The notes beneath the pieces were generated by a model that saw only the letters and a list, made by a program, of their open reading frames with translations, had not been told where the DNA came from and did not search any database. Below, piece after piece: positions 34,655 to 43,609 of a DNA stretch of 64,000 nucleotides. Source of the stretch: Burkholderiales bacterium. Lineage in GTDB: Bacteria > Pseudomonadota > Gammaproteobacteria > Burkholderiales > Burkholderiaceae_C. Numbering within the stretch: position 1 is the first letter of the stretch; every line of letters begins with the position of its first letter. The position numbers and the translations under genes are program-made. The stretch covers positions 62,001-126,000 of the forward strand of contig JAGWTU010000002.1 in assembly GCA_028868825.1 (NCBI GenBank), read 5' to 3'.

Positions 34655-35050
34655 TTACAGCGCGGCGTCCTTGAGCTTCTTGAGCGCGCGCGCCTTGATC
34701 TTCGTCGACGCCGGCTTGGCGGCGAACATGCGCTCGACGCCGGTGAACGGGTCCTTGCCCATGCGCTTCTTCTTCGCCGGCACGGCCACGGCCGTGATCT
34801 TCAGCAGGCCGGGCAGCGTGAACGAGCCCAGGCCCTTCTTGTGGATCGAGGCGAGGATCGTCGCCTCGAGCGCGGCCAGTACCGACTTCGCGGTCTTGGG
34901 CTCGACGCCCGCGGTCTGCGCCACATGCGTGTTCAGCGCCGTGCGGTTGAACGCGGTCTTGATCGGCTTGAGCGCAGCGGCCGGCGCCTTGGCCGGCGCG
35001 GCGGCCTTCTTGGTTGCGGGTGCGGTAGCGGTCTTCTTTGCAGTTGCCAT
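34655..35050 (-). CDS. HU-like DNA-binding protein with Lys/Ala-rich N-terminal tail
   Basis: This 131-residue protein has a 25-residue N-terminal tail of Ala, Lys, Pro and Thr (MATAKKTATAPATKKAAAPA and on). An HU/IHF-like core follows: TAFNRTALNTHVAQTAGVEP, then SVLAALEATILASIHKKGLG and SFTLPGLLKITAV. The arm reads KKRMGKDPFTGVERMFAAKP, with the GxxPxTG-like element of HU arms. A histone-H1-like tail on an HU core is a betaproteobacterial nucleoid-protein design. It would compact or bend DNA. It is divergent from the hox operon across 160 bases. Confidence 0.85.
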   Translation of the reverse strand: MATAKKTATAPATKKAAAPAKAPAAALKPIKTAFNRTALNTHVAQTAGVEPKTAKSVLAALEATILASIHKKGLGSFTLPGLLKITAVAVPAKKKRMGKDPFTGVERMFAAKPASTKIKARALKKLKDAAL

Positions 35051-35139
35051 GGTTGCTTTCGGTCGTTGGGAGTCGTTGAAACAAGGGAAATCAGCGCGCC
35101 GGCATTCTAGGCGCGCCGCGGCGCATCGCGCGGCAATGC

Positions 35140-35153
35140 TTGATGCTCATCAA
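35140..35153 (+). promoter_or_regulatory. FNR/ANR-type anaerobic regulatory box
   Basis: TTGATGCTCATCAA is a perfect match to the FNR consensus TTGAT-N4-ATCAA. It lies 57 bases before the proposed hoxF start. A class II arrangement (centre at -41.5) would put the transcription start near 35188. It predicts anaerobic activation of the hydrogenase operon by an FNR, ANR or DNR protein. Confidence 0.8.
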
Positions 35154-35210
35154 GCACACGCCGCGGTCGGCGGCCCACATTGGGGCTACCCCAGCGCCCG
35201 ACCCGCCGCC

Positions 35211-37010
35211 TTGACCCCCGCCAGCCCGCACCCCGTAACCGCAGCGCAAGCCGTGCTCGCGCGCCACCGCGGCGATCGCCATGCGCTGCTGCAGATGCTG
35301 ATCGAGCTGCAGGCCGAGATCGGCTGGCTGCCGCGGCCGGCGCTCGCGACGCTGGCCACCGCGCTGGCCCTGACGACGGCCGAGGTCGAGGGCGTGGCGA
35401 CCTTCTACCGCTTCCTGCATCTGCAGCCCCTCGGCGCCTACCGCATCCTGTTCAGCGACAACGTCACCGACCGCATGGCCGGCAGCACGGCGCTGATGGA
35501 CGACCTGTGCCGGCGCCTGGGCGTGGCGCGCGGCCGCGTCGGCGCCGACGGCCTCGTCAGCGTCGACACGACCTCGTGCACGGGGCTGTGCGACCAGGGG
35601 CCGGCGCTGCTCGTCAACCACCATCATGTCGTGACGCGGCTCGATGCCGCGCGCGTCGCGCGCATCGCCGAACTGGTGCGCGGCCGCGTGCCCGTCGCGC
35701 AATGGCCGGCGCCCTGGTTCGAGGTCGCATCGACGGTACGCCGCGCCGACCGGCTGCTCGCGCCGCCGGCGGGCGACGCGCTGGCCGCGGCGCTGGCGCG
35801 CGGCGCCGATGCGACTCTGGCCGAGGTCGTCGCGAGCAAGCTGCGCGGCCGCGGCGGCGCCGGCTTTCCGACCGGCGCCAAATGGCGGCTGTGCCGCGAT
35901 GCCGCCGGCGACGACGGCAAGGTCGTCGTGTGCAACGCCGACGAGGGCGAGCCCGGCACGTTCAAGGACCGCGTGCTGCTCGCCGAGCGCGCCGATGCGG
36001 TGTTCGACGGCATGACCATCGCCGCCTTCGTCACCGGCGCGCGCCGCGGCTTCGTCTACCTGCGCGGCGAATACCGCTTCCTGCTCGAATCACTGCAGGC
36101 CGTGCTGGCGCGCCGGCGCGCAGCCAAGCGGCTCGGCACCGCCATCCTCGGCCGCGCCGGTTTCGATTTCGAGATCGAGATCCACCTCGGCGCCGGCGCC
36201 TATGTCTGCGGCGAGGAATCGGCGCTCATCGAATCGCTCGAGGGCCGGCGCGGCACGCCGCGCATCCGCCCGCCTTTTCCGGTCGAGAGCGGCTACCTCG
36301 GCCGGCCGACCGTCGTCGACAACGTCGAGACCTTCTGCGCCACGGCCTGGATCGCCGAACACGGCGGCGCCGCCTGGGCCGCCATCGGCACGCCGCAATC
36401 CAGCGGCACGAAGATCCATTCGATCTCGGGCGACTGCGAGCGCCCGGGGATCTACGAATACCCGTTCGGCACGCGCATCGTGCGCATGCTCGAGGACTGC
36501 GGCGCGCACGACACGCAGGCGGTGCAGGTCGGCGGGCCTTCGGGGCTCTGCCTCTCGGCCTTCGAATTCGGCCGCCGCATCGCCTTCGAGGACGTGCCGA
36601 CGGCCGGCGCCTTCATGGTCTTCGACCGCCGCCGCGACCTCTTCGAGATCGCGCGCGGCTTCGCGCATTTCTTCGCCCACGAGAGCTGCGGCTTCTGCAC
36701 GCCCTGTCGCGTCGGCACGGCGCTCGTCGTCAAGCGCCTGGACAAGCTCGCCGCCGGCCAGGGCTCGCGCCACGACATCGACGTGCTGTTCGAGCTCGAC
36801 CACCTGATGCACGGCGCCACGCATTGCGGCCTCGGCGCCAGCGCCTGCAATCCGCTGCGCGACACCATCCTCAAATTCCGCCCGGCCTACGAGCGGCATC
36901 TGAAATCGCTGCATTTCGAACCCGGTTTCGACCTCAACGCCGAACTCTCGATCGCGCGCCGCATCACCGGTCGCAGCGATGCCGGCGCCTATCTGGACGA
37001 AGCCACATGA
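35211..37010 (+). CDS. hoxF: NAD-reducing hydrogenase diaphorase subunit HoxF
   Basis: This 599-residue flavoprotein transfers electrons between the hydrogenase module and NAD+. The N-terminal NuoE-like part has the [2Fe-2S] region TTSCTGLCDQGPALLVNHHH. The NuoF-like part has the FMN/NADH loops LRGRGGAGFPTGAKW and VVCNADEGEPGTFKDRVLL, then the 4Fe-4S site HESCGFCTPCRVGT with the last Cys in GLGASACNPLR. The length matches Cupriavidus HoxF (about 600) when the TTG at 35211 is used. An ATG at 35136 overlaps the FNR box and would lie upstream of the expected transcript start. The ribosome-binding site is weak, so the start is uncertain. It overlaps hoxU by four bases. Confidence 0.92.
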   Translation: MTPASPHPVTAAQAVLARHRGDRHALLQMLIELQAEIGWLPRPALATLATALALTTAEVEGVATFYRFLHLQPLGAYRILFSDNVTDRMAGSTALMDDLCRRLGVARGRVGADGLVSVDTTSCTGLCDQGPALLVNHHHVVTRLDAARVARIAELVRGRVPVAQWPAPWFEVASTVRRADRLLAPPAGDALAAALARGADATLAEVVASKLRGRGGAGFPTGAKWRLCRDAAGDDGKVVVCNADEGEPGTFKDRVLLAERADAVFDGMTIAAFVTGARRGFVYLRGEYRFLLESLQAVLARRRAAKRLGTAILGRAGFDFEIEIHLGAGAYVCGEESALIESLEGRRGTPRIRPPFPVESGYLGRPTVVDNVETFCATAWIAEHGGAAWAAIGTPQSSGTKIHSISGDCERPGIYEYPFGTRIVRMLEDCGAHDTQAVQVGGPSGLCLSAFEFGRRIAFEDVPTAGAFMVFDRRRDLFEIARGFAHFFAHESCGFCTPCRVGTALVVKRLDKLAAGQGSRHDIDVLFELDHLMHGATHCGLGASACNPLRDTILKFRPAYERHLKSLHFEPGFDLNAELSIARRITGRSDAGAYLDEAT

Positions 37011-37738
37011 GCGCTTTGCCCATCGACAACAAGCTGATGCTCGACGGCATCGAGATCGCCTTCGAGCCCGGCGACACGATCCTCGAGGCGGCGACGCGCG
37101 CGCACCGCTACATCCCGCACCTGTGCTGGCACCCCGAATTCGGCGCCCATGGCAGCTGCCGGCTGTGCACGGTGAAGGTGAACGGCCGCAGCGCCGCGGC
37201 CTGCACGACGCGCGCGACGCCGGGTGCCGAGGTCCAGAGCCACACCGACGAACTCGACGCCGGGCGCAAGACGCTGCTGCAGATGCTGTTCGTCGAGGGC
37301 AACCATTTCTGCCCGAGTTGCGAGAAGAGCGGGAACTGCCTGCTGCAGGCCACGGCCTACGAGATGGGCATGGAGGGGCCGCATTTCGAGGAGTTCTATC
37401 CCGACCGCCCGCTCGACGCGAGCCACCCCGAGCTGCTGCTCGACACCAACCGCTGCATCCTCTGCGGGCTGTGCGTGCGCGCCAGCCACGCCGAAGGCAA
37501 GGACGTGTTCGCGATCGGCGGCCATGGCCTGAAGACGCGGCTGCTGATCGCCGGCGCCAGCGGCCGGCTCGGCGATTCGGGCCTGAGCGCGAGCGACCGC
37601 GCCGCATCGATCTGCCCGGTCGGCGCGATCCTGCCCAAGCGCCGCGGCTTCGCGGTGCCGATCGGCGCGCGCCGCTACGACCTCGCATCGGCGGCCGAGG
37701 AGATCGAGGGCCCGGCCGTCGAAGGTGGTGCACCATGA
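37007..37738 (+). CDS. hoxU: NAD-reducing hydrogenase diaphorase subunit HoxU
   Basis: This 243-residue iron-sulfur protein is equivalent to the N-terminal part of NuoG. An N-terminal [2Fe-2S] domain (HLCWHPEFGAHGSCRLCTVK, with a further Cys in SAAACTT) is followed by a His/Cys [4Fe-4S] site (NHFCPSCEKSGNCLLQ) and a ferredoxin-like site (DTNRCILCGLCVRASH with a distal ICPVGAI). It wires HoxF to the hydrogenase dimer HoxYH. The ATG overlaps the hoxF stop and its stop overlaps hoxY (ATGA). Confidence 0.93.
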   Translation: MSALPIDNKLMLDGIEIAFEPGDTILEAATRAHRYIPHLCWHPEFGAHGSCRLCTVKVNGRSAAACTTRATPGAEVQSHTDELDAGRKTLLQMLFVEGNHFCPSCEKSGNCLLQATAYEMGMEGPHFEEFYPDRPLDASHPELLLDTNRCILCGLCVRASHAEGKDVFAIGGHGLKTRLLIAGASGRLGDSGLSASDRAASICPVGAILPKRRGFAVPIGARRYDLASAAEEIEGPAVEGGAP

Positions 37739-38262
37739 CCGCTGCGCCGCGCAAGCTCAAGGTCGCGACGGTCTCGCTGGCCGGCTGTTTCGGCTGCCAC
37801 ATGTCGCTGCTCGACATCGACCTGCGCCTGCTCGACCTGCTCGAGCACATCGAGTTCGACCGCAGCCCGCTGACCGACCTCAAGACCGTCGGCCATTGCG
37901 ACATCGGCCTCGTCGAGGGCGGCCTGTGCAACGCCGAGAACGTGCTCGTGCTGCGCGAATTCCGCGCCCATTGCAAGACGCTGGTCGCCGTCGGCGCCTG
38001 CGCGATCAACGGCGGCCTGCCGGCGCAGCGCAACCACCTCGACCTCGGCCATCTGCTCACCGATGTCTACGGCGCGGCCGTGCCGTCGGACCCCGAACTG
38101 CCGCTGCCGCTGAACCACGTGCACCCGCTCCACGAGGTCGTCCACGTCGACTATTTCCTGCCCGGCTGTCCGCCCTCGGCCGACGCCTTCTGGCAGTTCC
38201 TGAACGATCTCATGGCCGGGCGCACGCCACGCCTGGGCCATGACCTGATGCACTACGACTGA
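37735..38262 (+). CDS. hoxY: NAD-reducing hydrogenase small subunit HoxY
   Basis: This 175-residue subunit carries the electron-entry iron-sulfur cluster next to the [NiFe] site. SLAGCFGCHMSLLDIDLRLL holds the first two Cys ligands, VGACAINGGLPAQRN the third and FLPGCPPSADAFWQFLNDLM the fourth. The short length and lack of a twin-arginine signal are as expected for the cytoplasmic bidirectional (group 3d) type. It overlaps hoxU by four bases and hoxH by one. Confidence 0.94.
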   Translation: MTAAPRKLKVATVSLAGCFGCHMSLLDIDLRLLDLLEHIEFDRSPLTDLKTVGHCDIGLVEGGLCNAENVLVLREFRAHCKTLVAVGACAINGGLPAQRNHLDLGHLLTDVYGAAVPSDPELPLPLNHVHPLHEVVHVDYFLPGCPPSADAFWQFLNDLMAGRTPRLGHDLMHYD

Positions 38263-39701
38263 TGCTGCAAGCCACCCCCACCCTGCGCCGCGTCGCCATC
38301 GATCCGCTGACCCGCGTCGAGGGTCACGGCAAGGTCACGCTGCTGCTCGATGAAGCCGGCCACGTGCGCCAGGCGCGGCTGCACATCGTCGAATTCCGCG
38401 GCTTCGAGAAATTCATCGAGGGCCGGCCGTACTGGGAAGTGCCGGTGATGGTGCAGCGGCTGTGCGGCATCTGCCCGGTCTCGCACCACCTCGCGGCCTC
38501 GAAGGCGCTCGACCTCGTCGTCGGCGCCGTGCCGGTGACGGCCAGCGCCGACAAGCTCAGGCGGCTGATGCATTACGGCCAGGTGCTGCAGTCGCATGCG
38601 CTGCATTTCTTCCATCTCGCGAGCCCCGACCTGCTGTTCGGCTTCGATTCCGAGGTCGCGCGGCGCAACATCGTCGGCGTCGCCGCCGCACACCCCGAGA
38701 TCGCGCGCCAGGGCGTGCTGCTGCGGCGTTTCGGCCAGGAGGTGATACGCGCCACGGCGGGCAAGCGCGTGCACGGCACCGGATCGGTGCCGGGCGGCGT
38801 GAACCGCCATCTCGCGCCGGCCGACCGCGACGCGCTGCGCGCCGAGCTGCCGCAGATGAAGGCCTGGGCCGTCGATGCGGTGGCGCTGGCGCGCCGGCTG
38901 TACGCACAGGACCCGGCGCTGCACGACGGTTTCGGCACGACGGCGGCGAACATGCTCTCGCTCGTGCGTGCCGACGGCGCGCTCGACCTCTACGACGGCG
39001 TCATCCGCGCCCGCGACGCGGCCGGCGCCATCCTCTTCGACGGCGCCAGCGACCAGGGCTGGCGCGACCTCATCGCCGAGGCCGTGCGGCCCTGGACCTA
39101 CATGAAGTTCCCCTACCTGCGCAGCCTCGGCCCCGAGCTCGGCTGGTACCGCGTCGGCCCGCTGGCACGCATCCAGAACTGCGACTTCATCCCGAGCCCG
39201 CTGGCCGAAGCGCAGCGACGCGCATTCGTCGCCGGCGGCGTCGTCCACGCGCCGCTGGCCTACCACCGCGCGCGCATGATCGAGCTGCTGCATTGCGTCG
39301 AGGTCATCGAGACGCTGCTCGCCGACCCCGACCTCATCGACGGCGAACGCATGGCCGGCGGGCCGCGCCGGCGCAGCGGCATCGGCATGATCGAGGCGCC
39401 GCGCGGCACGCTGATCCACCATTACGAGGTCGGCGACGACGACCTCGTGACGATGTGCAACCTCGTCGTCTCGACGACGCACAACAACCAGGCGATGAAC
39501 GAGGCCGTGCTCGCCGTCGCGCGGCAATACATCGACGGCCGGACGCTCACCGAAGGGCTGCTGAACCGCATCGAGGTTGCGATCCGCGCCTACGACCCCT
39601 GCCTGTCGTGCGCCACCCACGCGCTGGGGCAGATGGCGCTCGAGGTCACCCTGGTCGACGCCGAGGGCGCCGTCGTCGACCGCCGCACCCGCCAGCCATG
39701 A
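38262..39701 (+). CDS. hoxH: NAD-reducing hydrogenase large subunit HoxH
   Basis: This 479-residue catalytic subunit binds the NiFe(CN)2CO centre that splits or makes H2. The two Ni ligand motifs are intact: [12 protein letters not shown] near residue 70 and [15 protein letters not shown] near the C-terminus. A tail of about 26 residues follows the final His and should be removed by the protease HoxW after metal insertion. The N-terminus [17 protein letters not shown] is typical. The ATG shares a base with the hoxY stop (TGATG). The hyp maturation genes are not in the window. Confidence 0.95.
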   Translation: MLQATPTLRRVAIDPLTRVEGHGKVTLLLDEAGHVRQARLHIVEFRGFEKFIEGRPYWEVPVMVQRLCGICPVSHHLAASKALDLVVGAVPVTASADKLRRLMHYGQVLQSHALHFFHLASPDLLFGFDSEVARRNIVGVAAAHPEIARQGVLLRRFGQEVIRATAGKRVHGTGSVPGGVNRHLAPADRDALRAELPQMKAWAVDAVALARRLYAQDPALHDGFGTTAANMLSLVRADGALDLYDGVIRARDAAGAILFDGASDQGWRDLIAEAVRPWTYMKFPYLRSLGPELGWYRVGPLARIQNCDFIPSPLAEAQRRAFVAGGVVHAPLAYHRARMIELLHCVEVIETLLADPDLIDGERMAGGPRRRSGIGMIEAPRGTLIHHYEVGDDDLVTMCNLVVSTTHNNQAMNEAVLAVARQYIDGRTLTEGLLNRIEVAIRAYDPCLSCATHALGQMALEVTLVDAEGAVVDRRTRQP

Positions 39702-40153
39702 TGAACGCCGCGCTGCTGGTGTTCGGCTGGGGCAATCGCAGCCGCGGCGACGACGCGCTCGGGCCGCTCTTCGTCGAGCAGCTCGCGCAGCGCTGGGGCG
39801 AGCGCGGCGATGTCGATTTCCTCGACGATTACCAGCTCGTGCCCGAACATGCGCTCGACCTCGTCGGCCGGCGCGCCGTGCTCTTCGTCGATGCCTGCGT
39901 CGAGGGCACCGCGCCCTTCGTCGGTCGCGCGGTGGTCGCCAGGGCCGATGCCGACCTCGCCAGCCATGCGCTGACGCCGGCGGCGCTGCTGCAGGTCTAC
40001 CGCCGCGTCGAGGGCCGCGACGCGCCGCCCGCCACGCTGCTGGCGATCCATGCCTCGAGCTTCGATCTCGGCGCGGCGCCGCGCGCCGATGCGATGGCGA
40101 ATCTCGAGGCGGCACTCGACTGGGGCCACGCCTGGCTGGAGTCGCACCTGTGA
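39698..40153 (+). CDS. hoxW: Hydrogenase maturation protease HoxW
   Basis: This 151-residue endopeptidase of the HycI/HoxW family should clip the HoxH C-terminal tail. The N-terminal FGWGNRSRGDDALGPLFVEQ holds the conserved Asp; VLFVDACVEGT the second; SSFDLG and an HxH-like LASHALTPAALLQVY the usual later positions. It overlaps the hoxH stop (ATGATGA). Presence of HoxW in the operon supports an active, processed hydrogenase. Confidence 0.88.
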   Translation: MMNAALLVFGWGNRSRGDDALGPLFVEQLAQRWGERGDVDFLDDYQLVPEHALDLVGRRAVLFVDACVEGTAPFVGRAVVARADADLASHALTPAALLQVYRRVEGRDAPPATLLAIHASSFDLGAAPRADAMANLEAALDWGHAWLESHL

Positions 40154-40175
40154 AGCCAGGCGCGCGCGGCCGGCG

Positions 40176-40643
40176 CTATTTCGGCGCCCGCGCGGCCTGA
40201 TCGGCGAGCAGCTTGTCGACGCGCGCATTGGCGCGGTTGCGTGCCAGCGCGCGCATCAGGCCGCCGCGCTCGTCGAGCAGCTTCGCGCCCTCGACCTGGC
40301 AGGCGGCCGAGAGCTGGTGCAGCGCATCGGCGTCCAGCGCCGATTGCGCCTGTTCGGCCTCCTTGAGCAGTTCGTCGGCGCGCGGGTTGCGCAGGCCCTG
40401 CTCGTAGGCCGCGCCGATGAAGGCGAAGCCCCATTCGGTGAGCACGACCATGCGCGCGCGCGCCTCGGCGTCGGGTGTCGCGGCGCGCGGCGCCAGCGCG
40501 AGCGCGTCGCGCTTGAGCACGGCGACGCAGGACGAGGCGTGGCGGTAGAACGCCGGCGTGTCGTCGGCGGCACATGCCGGCACGCCGGTGCCGAGGACGC
40601 CGACGAGCAGCGCGGCGCTCAGGATGCGGGCTTGAGCTGACAT
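40176..40643 (-). CDS. Small exported helical protein, function unknown
   Basis: This 155-residue protein has a signal peptide (MSAQARILSAALLVGVLGTG, cleavage near ACA-ADD), then a helical domain with FYRHASSCVAVLKRDALALA, LTEWGFAFIGAAYEQGLRNP and LHQLSAACQVEGAKLLDERG. Two Cys could form a disulfide. No family is recognised. It is the second of two overlapping minus-strand genes and is convergent with hoxW. The start at 40643 overlaps the upstream gene end by 25 bases. Confidence 0.65.
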   Translation of the reverse strand: MSAQARILSAALLVGVLGTGVPACAADDTPAFYRHASSCVAVLKRDALALAPRAATPDAEARARMVVLTEWGFAFIGAAYEQGLRNPRADELLKEAEQAQSALDADALHQLSAACQVEGAKLLDERGGLMRALARNRANARVDKLLADQAARAPK

Positions 40644-40918
40644 GTCTCGGGCTTGCCGTCCTTGTACGCGGGGGCGATGCCGTTCGGCGCGCCCTGCCCG
40701 CCCGGCCCGACGATGACGAGATAGGCCTGGCCGTCGATGCAGATCTTGTCGAGGTCCCAGGCACGGAAGCGGCCCTCGATGCGGATCTTCTCGATCAGCG
40801 CGCGCTCCAGCGGCACGCTGCGCGGCTCGGGCTCGGCATGGACGCTCGACGCAGCGGTCAGCGATGCGAGCAGCGCCGCCAGGGGCAGCAGCAGGGGCAG
40901 GGTCTTGATGGCAGGCAC
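40619..40918 (-). CDS. Small exported protein, function unknown
   Basis: This 99-residue protein starts with a clear signal peptide (MPAIKTLPLLLPLAALLASL, cleavage near VHA-EPE). The mature part of about 70 residues contains IEGRFRAWDLDKICIDGQAY and ends with KDGKPETCQLKPAS; two Cys may form a disulfide. I chose the GTG at 40918, which follows a GAGGAA site about 8 bases upstream. The ATG at 40978 would place a polar 20-residue leader before the signal. It overlaps the next gene and forms a two-gene unit with it. No function is assigned. Confidence 0.6.
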   Translation of the reverse strand: MPAIKTLPLLLPLAALLASLTAASSVHAEPEPRSVPLERALIEKIRIEGRFRAWDLDKICIDGQAYLVIVGPGGQGAPNGIAPAYKDGKPETCQLKPAS

Positions 40919-40987
40919 GGTGTGGTTCCTCACGGGCGACGAAGGGGCGGCGCAGCGGCGATGGTTGTTCCCCGTCAACGCGGGCGC

Positions 40988-41692
40988 CTACCCGCCGGTG
41001 GACAGGAACTCGGCATGGCCGCGCGCGCGCAGCTCGCAGGCCGGGCAGGTGCCGCAGCCGTAGCCCCAATCGTGGCGCTGCGAGCGGTCACCGGTGTAGC
41101 AGGTGTGGGTGTGCTCGCGCACGATCTCGAGCAGCGCCGCGCCGCCCAGCGTGCTTGCCATGCGCCACGTCGCGGCCTTGTCGATCCACATCAGCGGCGT
41201 CTCGACGACCAGGCGCTGGTCCAGACCGAGGCTGAGCGCGACCTGCAGCGCCTTCAGCGTGTTGTCGCGGCAATCGGGGTAGCCCGAGTAGTCGGTCTCG
41301 CACATGCCGCCGACCAGTACCTCGATGCCGCGCCGGTAGGCGATGGTCGCGGCGAAGGTCAGGAACAGCAGGTTGCGCCCGGGCACGAAGGTGTTGGGCA
41401 GGCCGCCGGCCTGCATCTCGATCGCGCGCTCCTGGGTCAGCGCGGTGTCGCTGATCTGGCCCAGCAAGGCGAGGTCGAGGCGGTGGTCGGCACCGAGCCG
41501 CGCGCCCCAGTCGGGGAAGGTCGCGCGCAGCGCGTCGGTGACGCGGGCGCGGCAGTCCATCTCGACGGCGTGGCGCTGGCCGTAATCGAAGCCGATGGTC
41601 TCGACGCGCGCATGGCGTTCGAGCGCCCAGGCCAGGCAGGTGGTCGAGTCCTGGCCGCCGGAAAAAAGGACGAGTGCGCTGCGGTTCATCAT
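40988..41692 (-). CDS. queC: 7-cyano-7-deazaguanine synthase QueC
   Basis: This 234-residue ATP-dependent enzyme makes preQ0 from 7-carboxy-7-deazaguanine, a step of queuosine tRNA modification. The PP-loop is [20 protein letters not shown], followed by [32 protein letters not shown] is a family signature. The zinc Cys set lies in [20 protein letters not shown] followed by ACEL. Two ATG codons in tandem start the gene at 41692; no strong ribosome-binding site is visible. It is divergent from the methyltransferase gene by 49 bases. Confidence 0.95.
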   Translation of the reverse strand: MMNRSALVLFSGGQDSTTCLAWALERHARVETIGFDYGQRHAVEMDCRARVTDALRATFPDWGARLGADHRLDLALLGQISDTALTQERAIEMQAGGLPNTFVPGRNLLFLTFAATIAYRRGIEVLVGGMCETDYSGYPDCRDNTLKALQVALSLGLDQRLVVETPLMWIDKAATWRMASTLGGAALLEIVREHTHTCYTGDRSQRHDWGYGCGTCPACELRARGHAEFLSTGG

Positions 41693-41741
41693 GACGGCGG
41701 CTACGATAACCGCATCCCCGAGCGCCGATCGATGGAGTGAC

Positions 41742-42326
41742 ATGCACCTGCCGCCGATCTTCACCCTGCCGCTGGCGATCCCGTTCTGGATCGCCTTCTG
41801 GTTCACCTTCATGCGCGAGGGCCGCGTCGTCTCGAGCGCGATGAAGGCGGGTCCGACGACGCAGGACGCCGGCACGTTCCGCATGCTGATGATCGCGTCG
41901 CCGCTCGTGACGCTGGTCGCCGTCGCGCTGGCCTTCGTGCCCTGGCTCGTGATGGCGAACGCGGACCTCGCGGTGGCCGCCGGCATCGTGCTGATGCTGG
42001 CCGGCGCCTGGCTGCGGCGGCGCTGCCTCGTCGAGCTCGGCGCCTCGTTCACCGGCGTCGTGCGCGTGCTGCCCGGGCAGGCCATCGTCTGCACCGGCCC
42101 CTACCGCCGCGTGCGCCATCCCTCGTACACGGCGGCGATCCTGATCTTCAGCGGCGTCGGCGTCGCGCTCGCGAGCTGGCCCGCGCTGGCGCTGATCTTC
42201 GCGGGCCATGTCGCGCTCTACGGCCGCCGCATCGCGGTCGAGGAGCAGGCCCTCGTCGAGACGCTGGGCCAGCCCTACCGCGACTACATGGCGCGCACGC
42301 ACCGCTTCATACCCGGACTCGTCTGA
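41742..42326 (+). CDS. Isoprenylcysteine carboxyl methyltransferase-like membrane protein
   Basis: This 194-residue membrane protein has about four to five hydrophobic segments, with the C-terminal [20 protein letters not shown] motif followed by [20 protein letters not shown]. This is the SAM-binding signature of the ICMT/PEMT methyltransferase superfamily. Bacterial members methylate unknown lipid or isoprenoid-like substrates. A GGAG at 41734-41737 precedes the ATG. It is divergent from queC and upstream of the GST gene. Confidence 0.8.
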   Translation: MHLPPIFTLPLAIPFWIAFWFTFMREGRVVSSAMKAGPTTQDAGTFRMLMIASPLVTLVAVALAFVPWLVMANADLAVAAGIVLMLAGAWLRRRCLVELGASFTGVVRVLPGQAIVCTGPYRRVRHPSYTAAILIFSGVGVALASWPALALIFAGHVALYGRRIAVEEQALVETLGQPYRDYMARTHRFIPGLV

Positions 42327-42399
42327 GCCGCCTGCCATCCCGGTGGGCCGGCCTGGGTTAAAAACGGGGGCCCGCCAACCCCGCTCGAAAGGTCCAGCG

Positions 42400-43029
42400 A
42401 TGAAGCTCGTCGGCATGCTCGATTCGCCCTTCGTGCGGCGCGTCGCCATTTCGCTGCAACTGCTCGGCGTCGAATTCGAGCACCAGTCGCTGTCGCTGTT
42501 CCGCACCTACGACGAGTTCAAGCGCATCAACCCGGTGGCCCGCGCGCCGACGCTGGTCTGCGATGACGGCACGGTGCTGATGGATTCCACCTTGATCCTC
42601 GAATACGCCGAGGCGCTGGCGGCACCGCGCAGCCTGATGCCGGCCGCGCTCGCCGACCGGCGCGCCGAGCTCGAACTCATAGGCCTGGCGCTCGCGCTGT
42701 GCGAGAAAAGCGTGCAGCTCTTCTACGAGCGCATGCTGCGGCCGCCCGAGCGGCGCCACCAGCCCTGGGTCGACCGCATCACCGAGCAGCTGCTGGCGGC
42801 GCACGACGGGCTCGAGCAGCGCCTGGCGCGGCGGCCGCTGGCGGGCACGAGCACGACGATCTCGCAGGCCGGCGTCAGCATCGCGGTGGCCTGGACCTTC
42901 ACGCAGCGCGCGCTGGCCGGCGCGATCGACGCGGCAGCCTACCCGGCGCTGGCGGCGCACGCCGCGGCGGCCGAATCGCTGCCCGAATTCGCTGCCGCGC
43001 CGCATGGCGAGCAGACCGTGCGGCGCTGA
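42400..43029 (+). CDS. Glutathione S-transferase
   Basis: This 209-residue protein has an N-terminal thioredoxin-like domain (MKLVGMLDSPFVRRVAISLQ, with Ser9 as candidate catalytic residue). The glutathione-binding cis-Pro/Ser elements are RAPTLVCDDGTVLMDSTLIL. The C-terminal domain is all-helical. It would conjugate glutathione to electrophiles or act as a reductase in the cytosol. AAAGG precedes the ATG by about 9 bases. The neighbouring genes give no substrate hint. Confidence 0.9.
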   Translation: MKLVGMLDSPFVRRVAISLQLLGVEFEHQSLSLFRTYDEFKRINPVARAPTLVCDDGTVLMDSTLILEYAEALAAPRSLMPAALADRRAELELIGLALALCEKSVQLFYERMLRPPERRHQPWVDRITEQLLAAHDGLEQRLARRPLAGTSTTISQAGVSIAVAWTFTQRALAGAIDAAAYPALAAHAAAAESLPEFAAAPHGEQTVRR

Positions 43030-43048
43030 GTCGCTGCGGGAGCCGGTG

Positions 43049-43609
43049 ATGGAATTGCGGCGACCTGCGCACGAGCATCTGCCCGCTTATGTCGCCGCGC
43101 TCGAGCGCGGCTGGTCGCCCGACAACGTGCGTGGCGCGCTCGCCGCGCTCGACGAACTCGACCGCATCGCCGACGACGCCGACGCCTTCCTCGCCACGCT
43201 CGACGACCCCGAGGCGCTGGGACCGCCGATCCCGCTGCCCGACGGCTCGCGCGTGGCGCGGCTGCCCGGGTTCAGGCGCTGGATGTGGGCCGATGGCGAA
43301 TTCGTCGGCAGCATCAGCCTGCGCTGGCAGCGCGGCACGCCGGCGCTGCCGCCTTATTGCCTGGGCCATGTCGGCTACGCCGTCGTGCCCTGGCGTCAGC
43401 GCCGCGGCCATGCGCGCGCGGCGCTGCGCGCGCTGCTGCCGCTGGCGCGCGGGGTCGGCCTGCCCTGGGTCGAGATCACGACCGATGTCGACAACCTCGC
43501 CTCGCAGCGCGTCATCGAGGCCGCCGGCGGCTTCCTCGTCGAACGCTTCACGAAGCCGGCCGTCTACGGCGGCGCGCCGGGGCTGCGCTTTCGCATCGAC
43601 CTCGGCTGA
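43049..43609 (+). CDS. GNAT family N-acetyltransferase
   Basis: This 186-residue acetyltransferase shows the GNAT fold: MWADGEFVGSISLRWQRG, then HVGYAVVPWRQRRGHARAAL as the acetyl-CoA pyrophosphate loop, then GLPWVEITTDVDNLASQRVI and EAAGGFLVERFTK. It would acetylate an amine on a small molecule or protein N-terminus. A GGGAG precedes the ATG at 43049, 19 bases after the GST stop. A degraded copy of the same GLPWV-ITTD motif occurs near 51130. Confidence 0.9.
   Translation: MELRRPAHEHLPAYVAALERGWSPDNVRGALAALDELDRIADDADAFLATLDDPEALGPPIPLPDGSRVARLPGFRRWMWADGEFVGSISLRWQRGTPALPPYCLGHVGYAVVPWRQRRGHARAALRALLPLARGVGLPWVEITTDVDNLASQRVIEAAGGFLVERFTKPAVYGGAPGLRFRIDLG

Noticed and set aside
35051..35210. 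Search for a sigma-54 promoter before hoxF, as in Cupriavidus
   Set aside because: No GG-N10-GC element with adequate match was seen; the FNR box is the only clear site.
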